The notes: generated from the letters alone by a model not told the origin. DNA of 39,563 nucleotides from Prosthecochloris ethylica (GCF_015234275.1 NZ_JADGII010000015.1), one strand, 5' to 3'. Counted from the stretch's first letter, positions 24,983-33,980 are shown. Numbers and translations are program-made.

Positions 24983-25804
24983 ATGATCGAACAGCGCGCA
25001 AAAATCCAGGAGGCGGTCTCGTTCATCCGCACCAAAACCAAAGAAGACTACCCTGTAGGCATCGTTCTTGGCACCGGCCTGGGGGCTCTTGCAAAGGAAA
25101 TCGAAGTCGAACTCGCACTGGATTACGGCGATATCCCGTATTTCCCGATTTCGACCGTCGAAACACATCACGGCAAATTGATCTTCGGAACACTTGCAGG
25201 CAAAAAAGTGGTTGCCATGCAGGGACGCTTCCACTTCTATGAAGGCTACTCCATGCACCAGATCGTCTTCCCGATCAGGGTCATGAAACAGCTTGGCGTC
25301 AAAACTCTCGGCATCACCAACGCCTGCGGCGGCCTGAATCCGTCATACAGCAAAGGCGATATCATGCTGATCGACGATCACATCAACATGCTCGGCGGAA
25401 ACCCGCTCATCGGCCCCAACGATCCGGAAATGGGCTCGCGTTTCCCGGACATGTGCGCCCCGTATTCACCGCGTATTCTCGAGCTCGCTGAACAGATCGC
25501 CCTGGAAAACCAGATCAAGGTCCAGCGCGGCGTCTACGTCGCCCTCACAGGACCCTGCCTTGAAACCCGTGCGGAATACCGTATGCTGCGAGCCATCGGC
25601 GCGGACGTTGTCGGCATGTCGACCGTTCCAGAGGTCATCGCCGCCGTACACCAGGGAACCGAGGTATTCGGCATGTCTATCGTCACAGACGAATGCTTCC
25701 CCGATAACCTGCAGCCGGTCAGCATCGAGGAAATCATCGAGGTCTCCAACCTGGCAGAACCGAAAATGACGAAAATCTTCAAAAACGTCGTCGAGAAACT
25801 CTGA
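24983..25804 (+). CDS. Purine nucleoside phosphorylase family protein (possible MTA phosphorylase)
   Basis: 273-residue trimeric-type purine nucleoside phosphorylase. Phosphate and ribose sites are clear (GIVLGTGLG, VETHHGKL, GRFHFYEGY, NACGG, LTGPCLETRAEYRM with the base-contact Glu). In the base-specificity loop it reads VTDECF, with Asp where mammalian-type 6-oxopurine PNPs have Asn. Methylthioadenosine phosphorylase also has Asp there. Because mtnA, the next enzyme of methionine salvage, lies downstream, it may act on methylthioadenosine; this is inference. A terminator separates the two genes. Confidence 0.9.
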   Translation: MIEQRAKIQEAVSFIRTKTKEDYPVGIVLGTGLGALAKEIEVELALDYGDIPYFPISTVETHHGKLIFGTLAGKKVVAMQGRFHFYEGYSMHQIVFPIRVMKQLGVKTLGITNACGGLNPSYSKGDIMLIDDHINMLGGNPLIGPNDPEMGSRFPDMCAPYSPRILELAEQIALENQIKVQRGVYVALTGPCLETRAEYRMLRAIGADVVGMSTVPEVIAAVHQGTEVFGMSIVTDECFPDNLQPVSIEEIIEVSNLAEPKMTKIFKNVVEKL

Positions 25805-25858
25805 TATCGTCAGAAAAACTGGCCTCATCGGTTCAGTCACACGCAGTCGCAACATCAC

Positions 25859-25907
25859 ACCGGCAGACAGAGCAGGAACACGGGCACTGTCCTGCCGGTT
25901 GCCTTTT
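25859..25907 (+). terminator. Intrinsic terminator after the nucleoside phosphorylase
   Basis: ACCGGCAG-ACAG pairs with CTGT-C-CTGCCGGT (one bulged C) across a 16-nt loop and is followed by TGCC and TTTT. The stem is long; the T run is offset by 4-5 nt. Confidence 0.65.
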
Positions 25908-25999
25908 ACGGCCTTCCCACCATGATCCTCTGCCGCTTTTTTATATATTGATCTTTTTCGCTCCGGACCAGTAACTCACAACAAAAAAAACACCGTTGC

Positions 26000-27061
26000 A
26001 TGATTGACGCAATATCCTTTACCAACGGAACCCTGCGCTACCTTGACCAGCGCTTTCTGCCGCTGCAGGAAAACTACGTTGAAACCCGCAGCCACAGTGA
26101 AGCGATCGACGCTATCAAGACCCTCGCCGTGCGCGGTGCACCGCTGATCGGCGTCGCTGCCGGCTATACCGTCATTCTCGGTTTACAGAGCTACAACGGC
26201 ACCAAGGAAGAATTCCCGGCCTACTTCGACAACCTCATTGCCGATGTCGAGGCATCACGACCGACCGCAGTCAACCTCTTCTTCGCCACCGCACGGATGA
26301 AAGAAGTCTATGACCGGCATTTCGAACAGGACTCCCTCGATACCCTCTTCAACAGAATGCGCGACACAGCAACAGGCATTCATGATGACGAAATTGCCAA
26401 TTGCGACGCCATGGCGCGCCACGGTGTCGAACTGATCCGCCGGGACCTCAGTGACTCACTTGCCAAACGCAAGCTGACCGTGCTGACACACTGCAACACC
26501 GGAACCCTTGCAACAGGCGGCTCAGGCACCGCACTCGGCGTCATCAAGCACGCCTGGAAGGAAGGCCTGATCGAAAAGGTGATCACCGCTGAAAGCCGAC
26601 CGCTGCTCCAGGGACTTCGTCTCACCGCATGGGAGCTCGAACAGGAGAACATTCCGTTTTACTCGATTTCCGACTCTTCATCCGCATTCCTCATGCAGAA
26701 AGGCATGATCGATTTCGGCATCGTCGGAGCAGACCGCATCGCCGCCAACGGCGACACTGCCAACAAGATCGGCACCTGCGCACATGCCATCAGTGCCCAC
26801 TATCACAAGATTCCGTTCTACATTGCCGCCCCGGTCTCCACGATCGATATCACGATCCGAAACGGCGATGAAATCCCGATCGAAGAGCGCAACGCGGACG
26901 AGCTGAGAACGATTTTCGGCACTCAGGTCGCCACCCCGACCACCCCGGTCATCAACTACGCCTTCGACGTCACCCCGAACCGATTTATCAGGGGCATTGT
27001 CACCGACAAAAAAGCTGTCGTCGGCGACTACGACCAACAGCTGAAACAGCTGATCGACTGA
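26000..27061 (+). CDS. mtnA: S-methyl-5-thioribose-1-phosphate isomerase
   Basis: 353-residue isomerase converting methylthioribose-1-phosphate to methylthioribulose-1-phosphate in methionine salvage. It is related to eIF2B. Conserved segments are AVRGAPLIG, THCNTGTLATGGSGTALGV (catalytic Cys), AESRPLLQG and GADRIAANGDTANKIGT (catalytic Asp). No mtnBCDE genes are nearby. It is monocistronic, bounded by the terminators at 25859 and 27068. Confidence 0.96.
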   Translation: MIDAISFTNGTLRYLDQRFLPLQENYVETRSHSEAIDAIKTLAVRGAPLIGVAAGYTVILGLQSYNGTKEEFPAYFDNLIADVEASRPTAVNLFFATARMKEVYDRHFEQDSLDTLFNRMRDTATGIHDDEIANCDAMARHGVELIRRDLSDSLAKRKLTVLTHCNTGTLATGGSGTALGVIKHAWKEGLIEKVITAESRPLLQGLRLTAWELEQENIPFYSISDSSSAFLMQKGMIDFGIVGADRIAANGDTANKIGTCAHAISAHYHKIPFYIAAPVSTIDITIRNGDEIPIEERNADELRTIFGTQVATPTTPVINYAFDVTPNRFIRGIVTDKKAVVGDYDQQLKQLID

Positions 27062-27067
27062 AAACAT

Positions 27068-27098
27068 GGGGGACGCACGAAACGTCCCCCTTTTTTTT
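27068..27098 (+). terminator. Intrinsic terminator of mtnA
   Basis: GGGGGACG pairs with CGTCCCCC across a 7-nt loop and is followed directly by eight T. It lies 6 nt after the stop codon. Confidence 0.95.
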
Positions 27099-27205
27099 GC
27101 TTTTCCAGAAAATAAGACTACATTTGACCGATTTCATTCATTCAGGATGAAAATGTTATCTTTTTATAAACCCTGAACTCACAACCGTCATCACAAGGAG
27201 CCGTT

Positions 27206-28576
27206 ATGGACGCACTACTGCTCGCGAGACTCCAGTTTGCACTGACGTCTGTATTTCATTTCTTTTTCGTCCCGCTCACCCTCGGCCTTTCCCTGTTTGT
27301 CGCAATCATGGAAACCGCCTGGGTACGGACAGGAAACGAGATGTACAAACGCCTGGCAAAATTCTGGGGTCACATCTTTCTCATCAATTTCGCTGTCGGC
27401 GTTGTCACCGGCATTGTCATGGAATTCCAGTTCGGTCTGAACTGGTCCGAATACTCCCGCTTCGTCGGCGACATATTCGGTGTACCGCTTGCCATCGAAG
27501 CCCTGCTGGCGTTCTTTCTCGAATCCGTCTTCCTCGGTATCTGGATATTCGGCTGGGAGAGGATCTCGAAAAAACTGCATGCAGCAACCATCTGGATTGT
27601 CGCCATCGCTTCGAATCTCTCGGCACTCTGGATTCTGGTGGCCAACTCGTTCATGCAGCATCCTGTCGGATACCGCCTTGCAGAAGACGGCAGCCGGGCT
27701 GAAATGGTGGACTTCTGGGCTCTGCTGTTCAACCCGCATGTCTGGGTACAGTTCCCTCACGTTATCTCCGGAGGCATGACAACGGCGGCATTCCTCGTCA
27801 TGGCCATCAGCATCTACCACATCATGAAAAACCAGGGAGATATCGAACCTTTCAGGAAATCGCTGAAATACGGTGCTGTCTACGGCTTTCTCGGAACGGT
27901 CCTGGTCACCCTGGCCGGTCACACACAGATGCAGGACCTGCTCAAACGCCAGCCAATGAAAGTCGCTGCTGCAGAAGCCCTCTGGGAAACTGAAAACCCG
28001 GCAAGTTTCTCGCTCTTCACGATCGGTAACGAAGAGGAGCTGCGCGATGTCTTCTCCATCAGGGTCCCCGGCCTGCTCTCATTCCTTGCCTTCAACTCGT
28101 TCGAAGGTGAAGTCAAAGGTATCAAGGACCTGCAGGCAGAATACGAAGAGACCTATGGACCAGGTAACTACATACCGCCGATAGCCATATCCTACTGGAG
28201 TTTCCGGCTGATGGTAGGCGCAGGTACACTCATGCTCGTCACCGCCGGACTCGCGCTGTTCTACGTCCTGCGCAACCGTTACGACTTCCCGCAATGGAGC
28301 ACGAAACTCATCTTCTGGTCGTTCCTGCTCCCCTACCTCGGTAATTCAGCCGGGTGGATCCTTGCAGAAATGGGACGGCAGCCCTGGATCGTCTTCGGGT
28401 TGCTCAGAACGGAAGAAGCCGTTTCACCGGCATCTGTTGTCAGCAGCGGAGAACTCATGTTCTCGATGACGGTCTTTGTGCTGATCTACGCCCTGCTGAC
28501 ACTGGTTGACATCTACCTGATCAGAAAATACGCTGCAGCAGGCCTGCATGCAGAATCAACCGAAGGGAGGAACTGA
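27206..28576 (+). CDS. cydA: Cytochrome bd quinol oxidase subunit I
   Basis: 456-residue inner-membrane subunit carrying haems b558, b595 and d. His18 (SVFHFFF) and His185 (FPHVISGG) match the haem ligands, Glu98 and Glu106 the conserved acidic pair, and the haem b558 Met lies in WILAEMGRQPW. It is shorter than E. coli CydA (about 522) because the quinol loop is compact. A strong AAGGAG ribosome site lies at 27195-27200. cydB starts within its stop codon. In an anaerobe the enzyme would mainly remove oxygen. Confidence 0.97.
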   Translation: MDALLLARLQFALTSVFHFFFVPLTLGLSLFVAIMETAWVRTGNEMYKRLAKFWGHIFLINFAVGVVTGIVMEFQFGLNWSEYSRFVGDIFGVPLAIEALLAFFLESVFLGIWIFGWERISKKLHAATIWIVAIASNLSALWILVANSFMQHPVGYRLAEDGSRAEMVDFWALLFNPHVWVQFPHVISGGMTTAAFLVMAISIYHIMKNQGDIEPFRKSLKYGAVYGFLGTVLVTLAGHTQMQDLLKRQPMKVAAAEALWETENPASFSLFTIGNEEELRDVFSIRVPGLLSFLAFNSFEGEVKGIKDLQAEYEETYGPGNYIPPIAISYWSFRLMVGAGTLMLVTAGLALFYVLRNRYDFPQWSTKLIFWSFLLPYLGNSAGWILAEMGRQPWIVFGLLRTEEAVSPASVVSSGELMFSMTVFVLIYALLTLVDIYLIRKYAAAGLHAESTEGRN

Positions 28577-29598
28577 TGGAACTCGAAACCCTGCAGATTA
28601 TCTGGTTTATTCTTGTCGCGGTCCTCTTTACAGGATTCTTCTTCCTGGAAGGATTCGACTACGGTGTCGGCATTCTGCTGCCGTTCATCGCCAGGGAAGA
28701 TCGCGAACGACGGGCGGTCATCAATACCATCGGCCCGTTCTGGGACGGCAACGAAGTCTGGCTTGTTACCGCCGGCGGAGCCATGTTCGCCGCGTTTCCG
28801 GAATGGTACGCCACTCTCTTCAGCGGCTTCTATCCGGCCCTGATCATCATGCTGCTCGCGCTGATCATCCGGGGAGTCGCCTTTGAATTCCGCAGCAAAA
28901 GCGACAATCCCTCATGGAGAGCACTGTGGGACTGGTCGATCTTCGCCGGCAGCGCAATTCCGGCCCTGCTGTGGGGCGTTGCCCTCGCCAACATCATCAG
29001 AGGAGTCCCCATCGATGCCGACATGAACTATGCCGGAGGCTTCCTTACACTGCTCAATCCCTACGCGCTGCTCTGCGGCATTGCATCTCTCAGCATTTTC
29101 ACCCTGCATGGAGCGGTCTTTCTGACCCTCAAGACAAAAGGGAAACTGTACGACTCCTCCATGAGCGTCGCAAAAAAAGCGTGGGCACCGGCGACCATCC
29201 TGTCGTTTTTCTTTGCCGCTTACACCTACCTGGAAACCGACCTGTTCGCCAGGCTCGGCATCAACCCGGGCATCGTACCGGTGTTCAGCGTCATCGCCCT
29301 GGCTTCGGTTATCTTTCTGCTGAAAAACAGCTCCAGCGGGTGGGCATTTGCCATGACCGGCATCGCCATCGCATTCTCGACCGTTACCATTTTTCTCGGT
29401 CTCTTTCCCCGGGTGATGGTCTCGAGCCTGAACCCCGACTGGTCGCTGACCATCTATAACGCCTCCTCGTCGGAATACACCCTGGGGATCATGAGCATAG
29501 TAGCCCTGATCTTCGTTCCGCTGGTCCTCATCTACCAGGGCTGGACCTACTGGGTCTTCCGCCAGAGGATCGGAACAGACTCGGAACTCGAATACTGA
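28576..29598 (+). CDS. cydB: Cytochrome bd quinol oxidase subunit II
   Basis: 340-residue partner of CydA with eight or nine membrane helices. The start MELETLQIIWFILVAVLFTG and the motifs FFFLEGFDYGVG and GPFWDGNEVWLVTAGGAMFAA are conserved. The start codon overlaps the cydA stop (TGATG), so the two are translationally coupled. It is shorter than the E. coli subunit (379), as in other compact bd oxidases. A 115-nt gap with a strong hairpin separates it from cydD. Confidence 0.97.
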   Translation: MELETLQIIWFILVAVLFTGFFFLEGFDYGVGILLPFIAREDRERRAVINTIGPFWDGNEVWLVTAGGAMFAAFPEWYATLFSGFYPALIIMLLALIIRGVAFEFRSKSDNPSWRALWDWSIFAGSAIPALLWGVALANIIRGVPIDADMNYAGGFLTLLNPYALLCGIASLSIFTLHGAVFLTLKTKGKLYDSSMSVAKKAWAPATILSFFFAAYTYLETDLFARLGINPGIVPVFSVIALASVIFLLKNSSSGWAFAMTGIAIAFSTVTIFLGLFPRVMVSSLNPDWSLTIYNASSSEYTLGIMSIVALIFVPLVLIYQGWTYWVFRQRIGTDSELEY

Positions 29599-29616
29599 GC
29601 TCCCGCCTCGAGCGAC

Positions 29617-29647
29617 CCGGCCTGCAGGCACCGTTCCTGCAGGCCGG
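29617..29647 (+). other. Perfect 12-bp hairpin between cydB and cydD
   Basis: CCGGCCTGCAGG (29617-29628) and CCTGCAGGCCGG (29636-29647) pair without mismatch across a 7-nt loop, 18 nt after the cydB stop. ATTGC follows, with no T run, so it is not a classic terminator. It may protect the cydAB mRNA end or reduce expression of cydDC. Confidence 0.8.
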
Positions 29648-29713
29648 ATTGCAGACACCGATGAAATTCCGTACACTACTTCCCGACAGTCCATCAACAA
29701 CAGCTGCAGCGTC

Positions 29714-31447
29714 ATGAACCTTGACCGCCGTCTGATAACCCTTGTCCGGGAGCATCCGGTTCCGTTCGTTACATCCGTCATCGCTGCGGTCTTCGCGACA
29801 CTAGCCCTGATAGCCCAGGCCTGGCTGATCTGCCGAACTGTCACCATCCTGTTTCTCGAGCCATCGTCCATGGCGGACCTGCCTGTTTTTCTCGCAGCTT
29901 TCGGAATCGTCAGTCTTCTCAAAACCGCCCTCAACTGGTATTCCGCACGAGAAGCCGCCAGGGGGTCGGAAACACTCCGCCAGCTGCTCCATAACAGGCT
30001 GACGGCGGCCATTTCCCGTCTCGGACCATCATTCACCGCATCACGCCGGAGCGGAAGCCTTGCAACGACACTGCAGCAGGGCGTCGAAGCACTCGATCCA
30101 TACTTCAGCCAGTACCTGCCCCAGCTCTTCATTTCGGTGCTGGTCCCCGGAGCTATTGCCGCAGCCATTCTCCCCAGAGACCTGCTGAGCGGAACCATTC
30201 TGCTCTGTACAGCTCCGCTCATACCGCTCTTCATGATCCTGATCGGCAAAGCCGCGCAGAACATGACCCGGCAGCAATGGCAGTCGCTCACACGAATGAG
30301 CGGGCACTTTCTCGATATGCTGCAGGGGCTGACAACCCTCAAGCTTTTCGGCCAGAGCCGAAGCCGTGCAGGCTCCATCGAGGAGATCAGCGAACAGTTC
30401 CGTACATCGACCATGAACGTCCTCAAAATCGCCTTTCTCTCCTCGCTCACCCTCGAACTGGTGGGAACCATCGGAACCGCCATCATCGCAGTCCAGATCG
30501 GATTGCGCCTCATGGCAGGAGCACTGGACTTCCAGACCGCGTTTTTCATCATTATCCTGACCCCCGAATTCTATCAGCCCCTCCGCCAGCTCGGCACGAA
30601 GTTCCATGCCGGCATGGAGGGGTCCAGCGCCGCAGAAGATATTTTCCCGATCATCGAAGCATCAGAAGAATCCCGCACCCAGGCGGCTGCCGACGCATTG
30701 GTCGACGACGCTCAACCAGTTACGTTCAACGATGTCAGCTTCACGCATCCCGGAAGTGATCATGCCGCACTCCAGCATATCAGCTTCACGCTCGAGCCCG
30801 GCACGACAACCGCCCTTGTCGGACCGAGCGGAGCCGGCAAAACAACCTGCATGAACCTCCTGCTTCGTTTCATCTCCCCTTCGGCAGGCTCCATCATCAC
30901 GGGGACGACCGATCTTGCAGAGACAGACCGGCAGAGCTGGCAGAACCGGATCGCCTGGATACCGCAGCACCCATGGCTTTTCCATACCAGTATCGGCGAA
31001 AATCTGCTCATCGCCAGGCCGGATGCCTCCCGGGAGGAACTCATGCAGGCCATCGACAATGCCGGCCTCCACTCATTCATCGAAAACCTTCCCGACGGCC
31101 TCGACACCGTAGTCGGCGAACAGGGCACCGCTATCAGCGGCGGAGAAGCCCAGCGTGTCGCCATAGCCCGGGCATTCCTGCGTAACGCACCGCTGCTCCT
31201 GCTCGATGAACCGACATCGCATACCGATCCGGAACTCGAGGAATCACTGCAGCTCTCCCTGCGTCAACTCATGCAGAACAGGACAACCCTGGTCATCGCC
31301 CACAGGCTGTCGACCATCATGGACGCCGACGCCATTCTGGTCCTGGAAAACGGTCACATCACCGCCAGCGGAACCCATGATACGCTGATCAGGCAGAACG
31401 GCTACTACCGTTCTGCCGTCAGGACAACCGGAGGAAACGACTCATGA
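29714..31447 (+). CDS. cydD: Thiol exporter ABC half-transporter CydD
   Basis: 577-residue fused permease-ATPase that with CydC exports cysteine and glutathione needed for cytochrome bd assembly. It has six N-terminal membrane helices (1-310), then an ATPase with Walker A GPSGAGKTT, signature ISGGEAQRV and Walker B LLLLDEPTS. The D-loop reads SHTD rather than the common SALD/ANLD. It overlaps cydC by 4 nt (ATGA), so the two are coupled. Confidence 0.93.
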   Translation: MNLDRRLITLVREHPVPFVTSVIAAVFATLALIAQAWLICRTVTILFLEPSSMADLPVFLAAFGIVSLLKTALNWYSAREAARGSETLRQLLHNRLTAAISRLGPSFTASRRSGSLATTLQQGVEALDPYFSQYLPQLFISVLVPGAIAAAILPRDLLSGTILLCTAPLIPLFMILIGKAAQNMTRQQWQSLTRMSGHFLDMLQGLTTLKLFGQSRSRAGSIEEISEQFRTSTMNVLKIAFLSSLTLELVGTIGTAIIAVQIGLRLMAGALDFQTAFFIIILTPEFYQPLRQLGTKFHAGMEGSSAAEDIFPIIEASEESRTQAAADALVDDAQPVTFNDVSFTHPGSDHAALQHISFTLEPGTTTALVGPSGAGKTTCMNLLLRFISPSAGSIITGTTDLAETDRQSWQNRIAWIPQHPWLFHTSIGENLLIARPDASREELMQAIDNAGLHSFIENLPDGLDTVVGEQGTAISGGEAQRVAIARAFLRNAPLLLLDEPTSHTDPELEESLQLSLRQLMQNRTTLVIAHRLSTIMDADAILVLENGHITASGTHDTLIRQNGYYRSAVRTTGGNDS

Positions 31448-33174
31448 ACATTCTCGTGAAACTGCTGAAGCTCGCACGCCCCTACACCTGGTGGCTGCTG
31501 CTCGCCCTGATCACGGGATGGGCAACCATAACGAGCAGTATCGGCCTGCTGATGACCGCAGCCTGGCTGATCGCCAAGGCAGCCCTCCAGCCTTCTTTCC
31601 ACGAACTGCAGATCGGCATTGTCGGGGTGCGGTTTTTCGGGATCGCCAGGGGCGTCCTGCGGTATCTCGAACGCCTGGTATCACACAGTACGACCTTCAG
31701 GCTGCTTGCGCGCATTCGTGTCTGGTTCTACACATCGCTTGAGCCGCTCGCTCCCGCCCGCCTCAGCAACTACAAAAGCGGAGATCTGCTGCAACGGATC
31801 GTCGGGGATATCGATACCCTCGAAAACCTCTACTCGCGGGTCATCGCACCACCCCTGACTGCTCTGCTCGTAACGATCCTCATGTGGTGGGTGCTTGGCA
31901 TCTTTGCCTGGCCGCTCTCCCTTGCTCTCTTCTGTTTTCACGCCCTTGCGGCACTTGGTATTCCACTGCTTTCGGCACATCTCACCCGCGGGATGGCAAC
32001 AAAACTCTCAACTGTCAGGACAGCCCAGCAGGCAACAACGATCGATTTCGTTCAGGGCATGGCGGAACTCCAGCTCTTCAATCGCCTCGACAGTCAGCTG
32101 GCAGATATGAACACCCTCAAACAGCAGGAACTCGACCTGATCAGGCGCCAGAACCTGGTGCGGAACGCTCACGAACCCCTCGTCAGCCTGTGCATGAGCG
32201 CAGCTGTCATCACCACCCTGCTGATACTCGGCCCTCTTGTCGGGTCGGGAACGCTCGACAGCATCTGGAGCGGGGTCATCGTCATCGGCGTCATGGCCTC
32301 GTTCGAAGCATTTCTCCCGCTCCCTGCAGCCCTGGAACATCTCGACGCCGACCGTGAAGCCGGAAAAAGAATATTTGACATCATCGATGCGGAACCGGAA
32401 GTCGCCACACCCGAGAACCCCCTCAAGCCAGGCGCTGACCACACCATAGGGTTCCATAACGTCAGCTTCAGCTACCCAGGAAGCAGGCGAAAAGCTCTCG
32501 ACCAGGTCAGCTTCACGCTCGAGCACGGGCGAAAAACCGCCATTGTCGGCCCCAGTGGAGCAGGAAAATCAACGATAGCCGCTCTCCTCCACCGGTTCTA
32601 CAACCCGACAGAAGGAACGATCACGCTTGGAGGCATCGATATCATGAATCTCGATCCCGACGATGTCCGGAACCATGTTGGCACCGTCAGCCAGCGAACC
32701 TACCTGTTTGCCCGTACCATCCGCGAGAACCTGCTCATCGGCAACCCGCAGGCAGACGACGAGGAACTGAAACGCGCCCTCGAAGAAGCTGGGCTGGAAA
32801 CATTCAGCGACAAACTCGACCAGTGGGCAGGACAGCACGGCATGCAGCTGAGCGGCGGCGAACGCCAGCGACTCTCACTTGCCCGCGCCCTGCTGCACGA
32901 TGCCCCGGTACTCATCCTTGACGAAGCAACCGCAAATCTCGATACCATTACGGAAAAAGCCATCATGGAAAACATGATGGCTTTCGGAAACCGCAAAACC
33001 CTGGTAGCGATCACTCACCGTCTCTACGGCATGGAAGCGTTCGACAGGATTCTCGTACTGAAAAACGGACACATCGCCGAACAGGGATCACACTCGGAGC
33101 TGATGGCTCGTGGCGGGCTGTATGCCGCCATGTGGAACCTGCAGCACCGGAATCAACTCGATTCTGGCAGCTGA
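31444..33174 (+). CDS. cydC: Thiol exporter ABC half-transporter CydC
   Basis: 576-residue partner of CydD with six membrane helices, Walker A GPSGAGKST, signature LSGGERQRLSLARALL, Walker B VLILDEATANLD and the H-loop in AITHRL. The order A-B-D-C keeps oxidase and assembly factor together. The stop is 7 nt from the stop of the convergent lipocalin gene; a small GCAGG-TTAT-CCTGC hairpin lies across this junction, without a T run. Confidence 0.93.
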   Translation: MNILVKLLKLARPYTWWLLLALITGWATITSSIGLLMTAAWLIAKAALQPSFHELQIGIVGVRFFGIARGVLRYLERLVSHSTTFRLLARIRVWFYTSLEPLAPARLSNYKSGDLLQRIVGDIDTLENLYSRVIAPPLTALLVTILMWWVLGIFAWPLSLALFCFHALAALGIPLLSAHLTRGMATKLSTVRTAQQATTIDFVQGMAELQLFNRLDSQLADMNTLKQQELDLIRRQNLVRNAHEPLVSLCMSAAVITTLLILGPLVGSGTLDSIWSGVIVIGVMASFEAFLPLPAALEHLDADREAGKRIFDIIDAEPEVATPENPLKPGADHTIGFHNVSFSYPGSRRKALDQVSFTLEHGRKTAIVGPSGAGKSTIAALLHRFYNPTEGTITLGGIDIMNLDPDDVRNHVGTVSQRTYLFARTIRENLLIGNPQADDEELKRALEEAGLETFSDKLDQWAGQHGMQLSGGERQRLSLARALLHDAPVLILDEATANLDTITEKAIMENMMAFGNRKTLVAITHRLYGMEAFDRILVLKNGHIAEQGSHSELMARGGLYAAMWNLQHRNQLDSGS

Positions 33175-33181
33175 CAGCAGG

Positions 33182-33712
33182 TTATCCTGCCTCACCGGGA
33201 ACCGGAGCATTGATGACCAGTTCTGTCATATCGAACCCGAGAGATTCCGCTTTTTCAAGCAGACGTTCGAGCAGGGCCTTGTCCATGACCGGCTCTTTCG
33301 ACAGAATCCAGAACAGCGATTTTTTATAACCGCAGACCATCGCCCACGAATAGTTCTCGCGATCGAGATCGATGATATTGTAACTCGAATAAAATGGCCC
33401 GAAAAACGAAACTTTCAACTCTCCACGGGAAGGGTCACCCACAAACTTAGCCTTTCCCTCTGTCTCTTTCCACTCCTCCTCATCCCGGTCATAGCCTCTG
33501 TTGAGTACCTTTACCTTGCCGTCTTCGTCCAGGCTGTAGGTTGCCGTCACACTGGAAAAATCCTTTTCGAACGAGTTTTCCAGACGTGCAACCTCGTACC
33601 AGGTACCCAGGTAGCGATCCAACTCGAAGTCCTCGACCACCTGAACCCCTTCAGGCACCTTGATGCACCCCAGAAGCAGCATCGGCAACAGAAAAAACAG
33701 ACGTTTCACCAT
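33182..33712 (-). CDS. blc: Blc-type lipocalin lipoprotein
   Basis: 176-residue outer-membrane lipoprotein. The signal MVKRLFFLLPMLLLGC has a lipobox with Cys16. The lipocalin signature LDRYLGTWYEVARLENSFEK follows, then the eight-stranded barrel (FFGPFYSSYNIIDLD, SWAMVCGY...LFWILSKEP). Family members bind lysophospholipids or other hydrophobic ligands and help membrane maintenance. Eight tandem AGCCGTT heptamers lie 33-88 nt upstream of the start codon, probably in or near its promoter, and could affect expression. Confidence 0.93.
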   Translation of the reverse strand: MVKRLFFLLPMLLLGCIKVPEGVQVVEDFELDRYLGTWYEVARLENSFEKDFSSVTATYSLDEDGKVKVLNRGYDRDEEEWKETEGKAKFVGDPSRGELKVSFFGPFYSSYNIIDLDRENYSWAMVCGYKKSLFWILSKEPVMDKALLERLLEKAESLGFDMTELVINAPVPGEAG

Positions 33713-33744
33713 AAAAATTTCTCCATGTATGATTGAAAAGAATC

Positions 33745-33800
33745 AGCCGTTAGCCGTTAGCCGTTAGCCGTTAGCCGTTAGCCGTTAGCCGTTAGCCGTT
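33745..33800 (-). repeat. Perfect tandem array, eight AGCCGTT heptamers
   Basis: Eight identical 7-bp units (56 bp) with no mismatch, the purest array in the window. Written as CGTTAGC, the unit is a relative of the CGTTATC/CGTTAAC heptamers at 5094, 8244 and elsewhere. It sits between -33 and -88 from the lipocalin start codon. Confidence 0.98.
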
Positions 33801-33891
33801 AAGGAAGCTATCGCCGCGCCAGGCAAAAAGTCAAGCACGAATTCATCTATTTTTCCGTATTTCCCCAACGTTCCGATATCTCCCGTCTCCC

Positions 33892-33910
33892 GGGTCAGCG
33901 CCGCTGACCC
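33892..33910. repeat. Type A palindrome, copy 6
   Basis: Perfect palindrome; its tail is slightly changed (CTACGAAAGACAAGGC). It faces the type B palindrome at 33962 across 51 nt. Confidence 0.92.
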
Positions 33911-33961
33911 CTACGAAAGACAAGGCACATATCCATGAATCGTTATTCGTGAACGGTGGAG

Positions 33962-33980
33962 GGGCGAGCGGCGCTCGCCC
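33962..33980. repeat. Type B palindrome, copy 4
   Basis: Perfect GGGCGAGCGGCGCTCGCCC, here preceded by GTGGAG rather than GTGTAG and not followed by a T run. Confidence 0.92.

Noticed and set aside
27124..27170. sigma70-type promoter or FNR box before cydA
   Set aside because: TTGACC is present but no -10 lies at proper spacing, and no TTGAT-N4-ATCAA-like dyad is found. Not strong enough to list.
28912..30552. Long minus-strand frame of 546 codons opposite cydB and cydD
   Set aside because: It is antisense to two clear genes with full motifs. Its composition is typical of shadow frames in GC-rich DNA and it has no recognisable domain.
33745..33800. CRISPR array
   Set aside because: The repeats are contiguous 7-mers without spacers and no cas gene is present.
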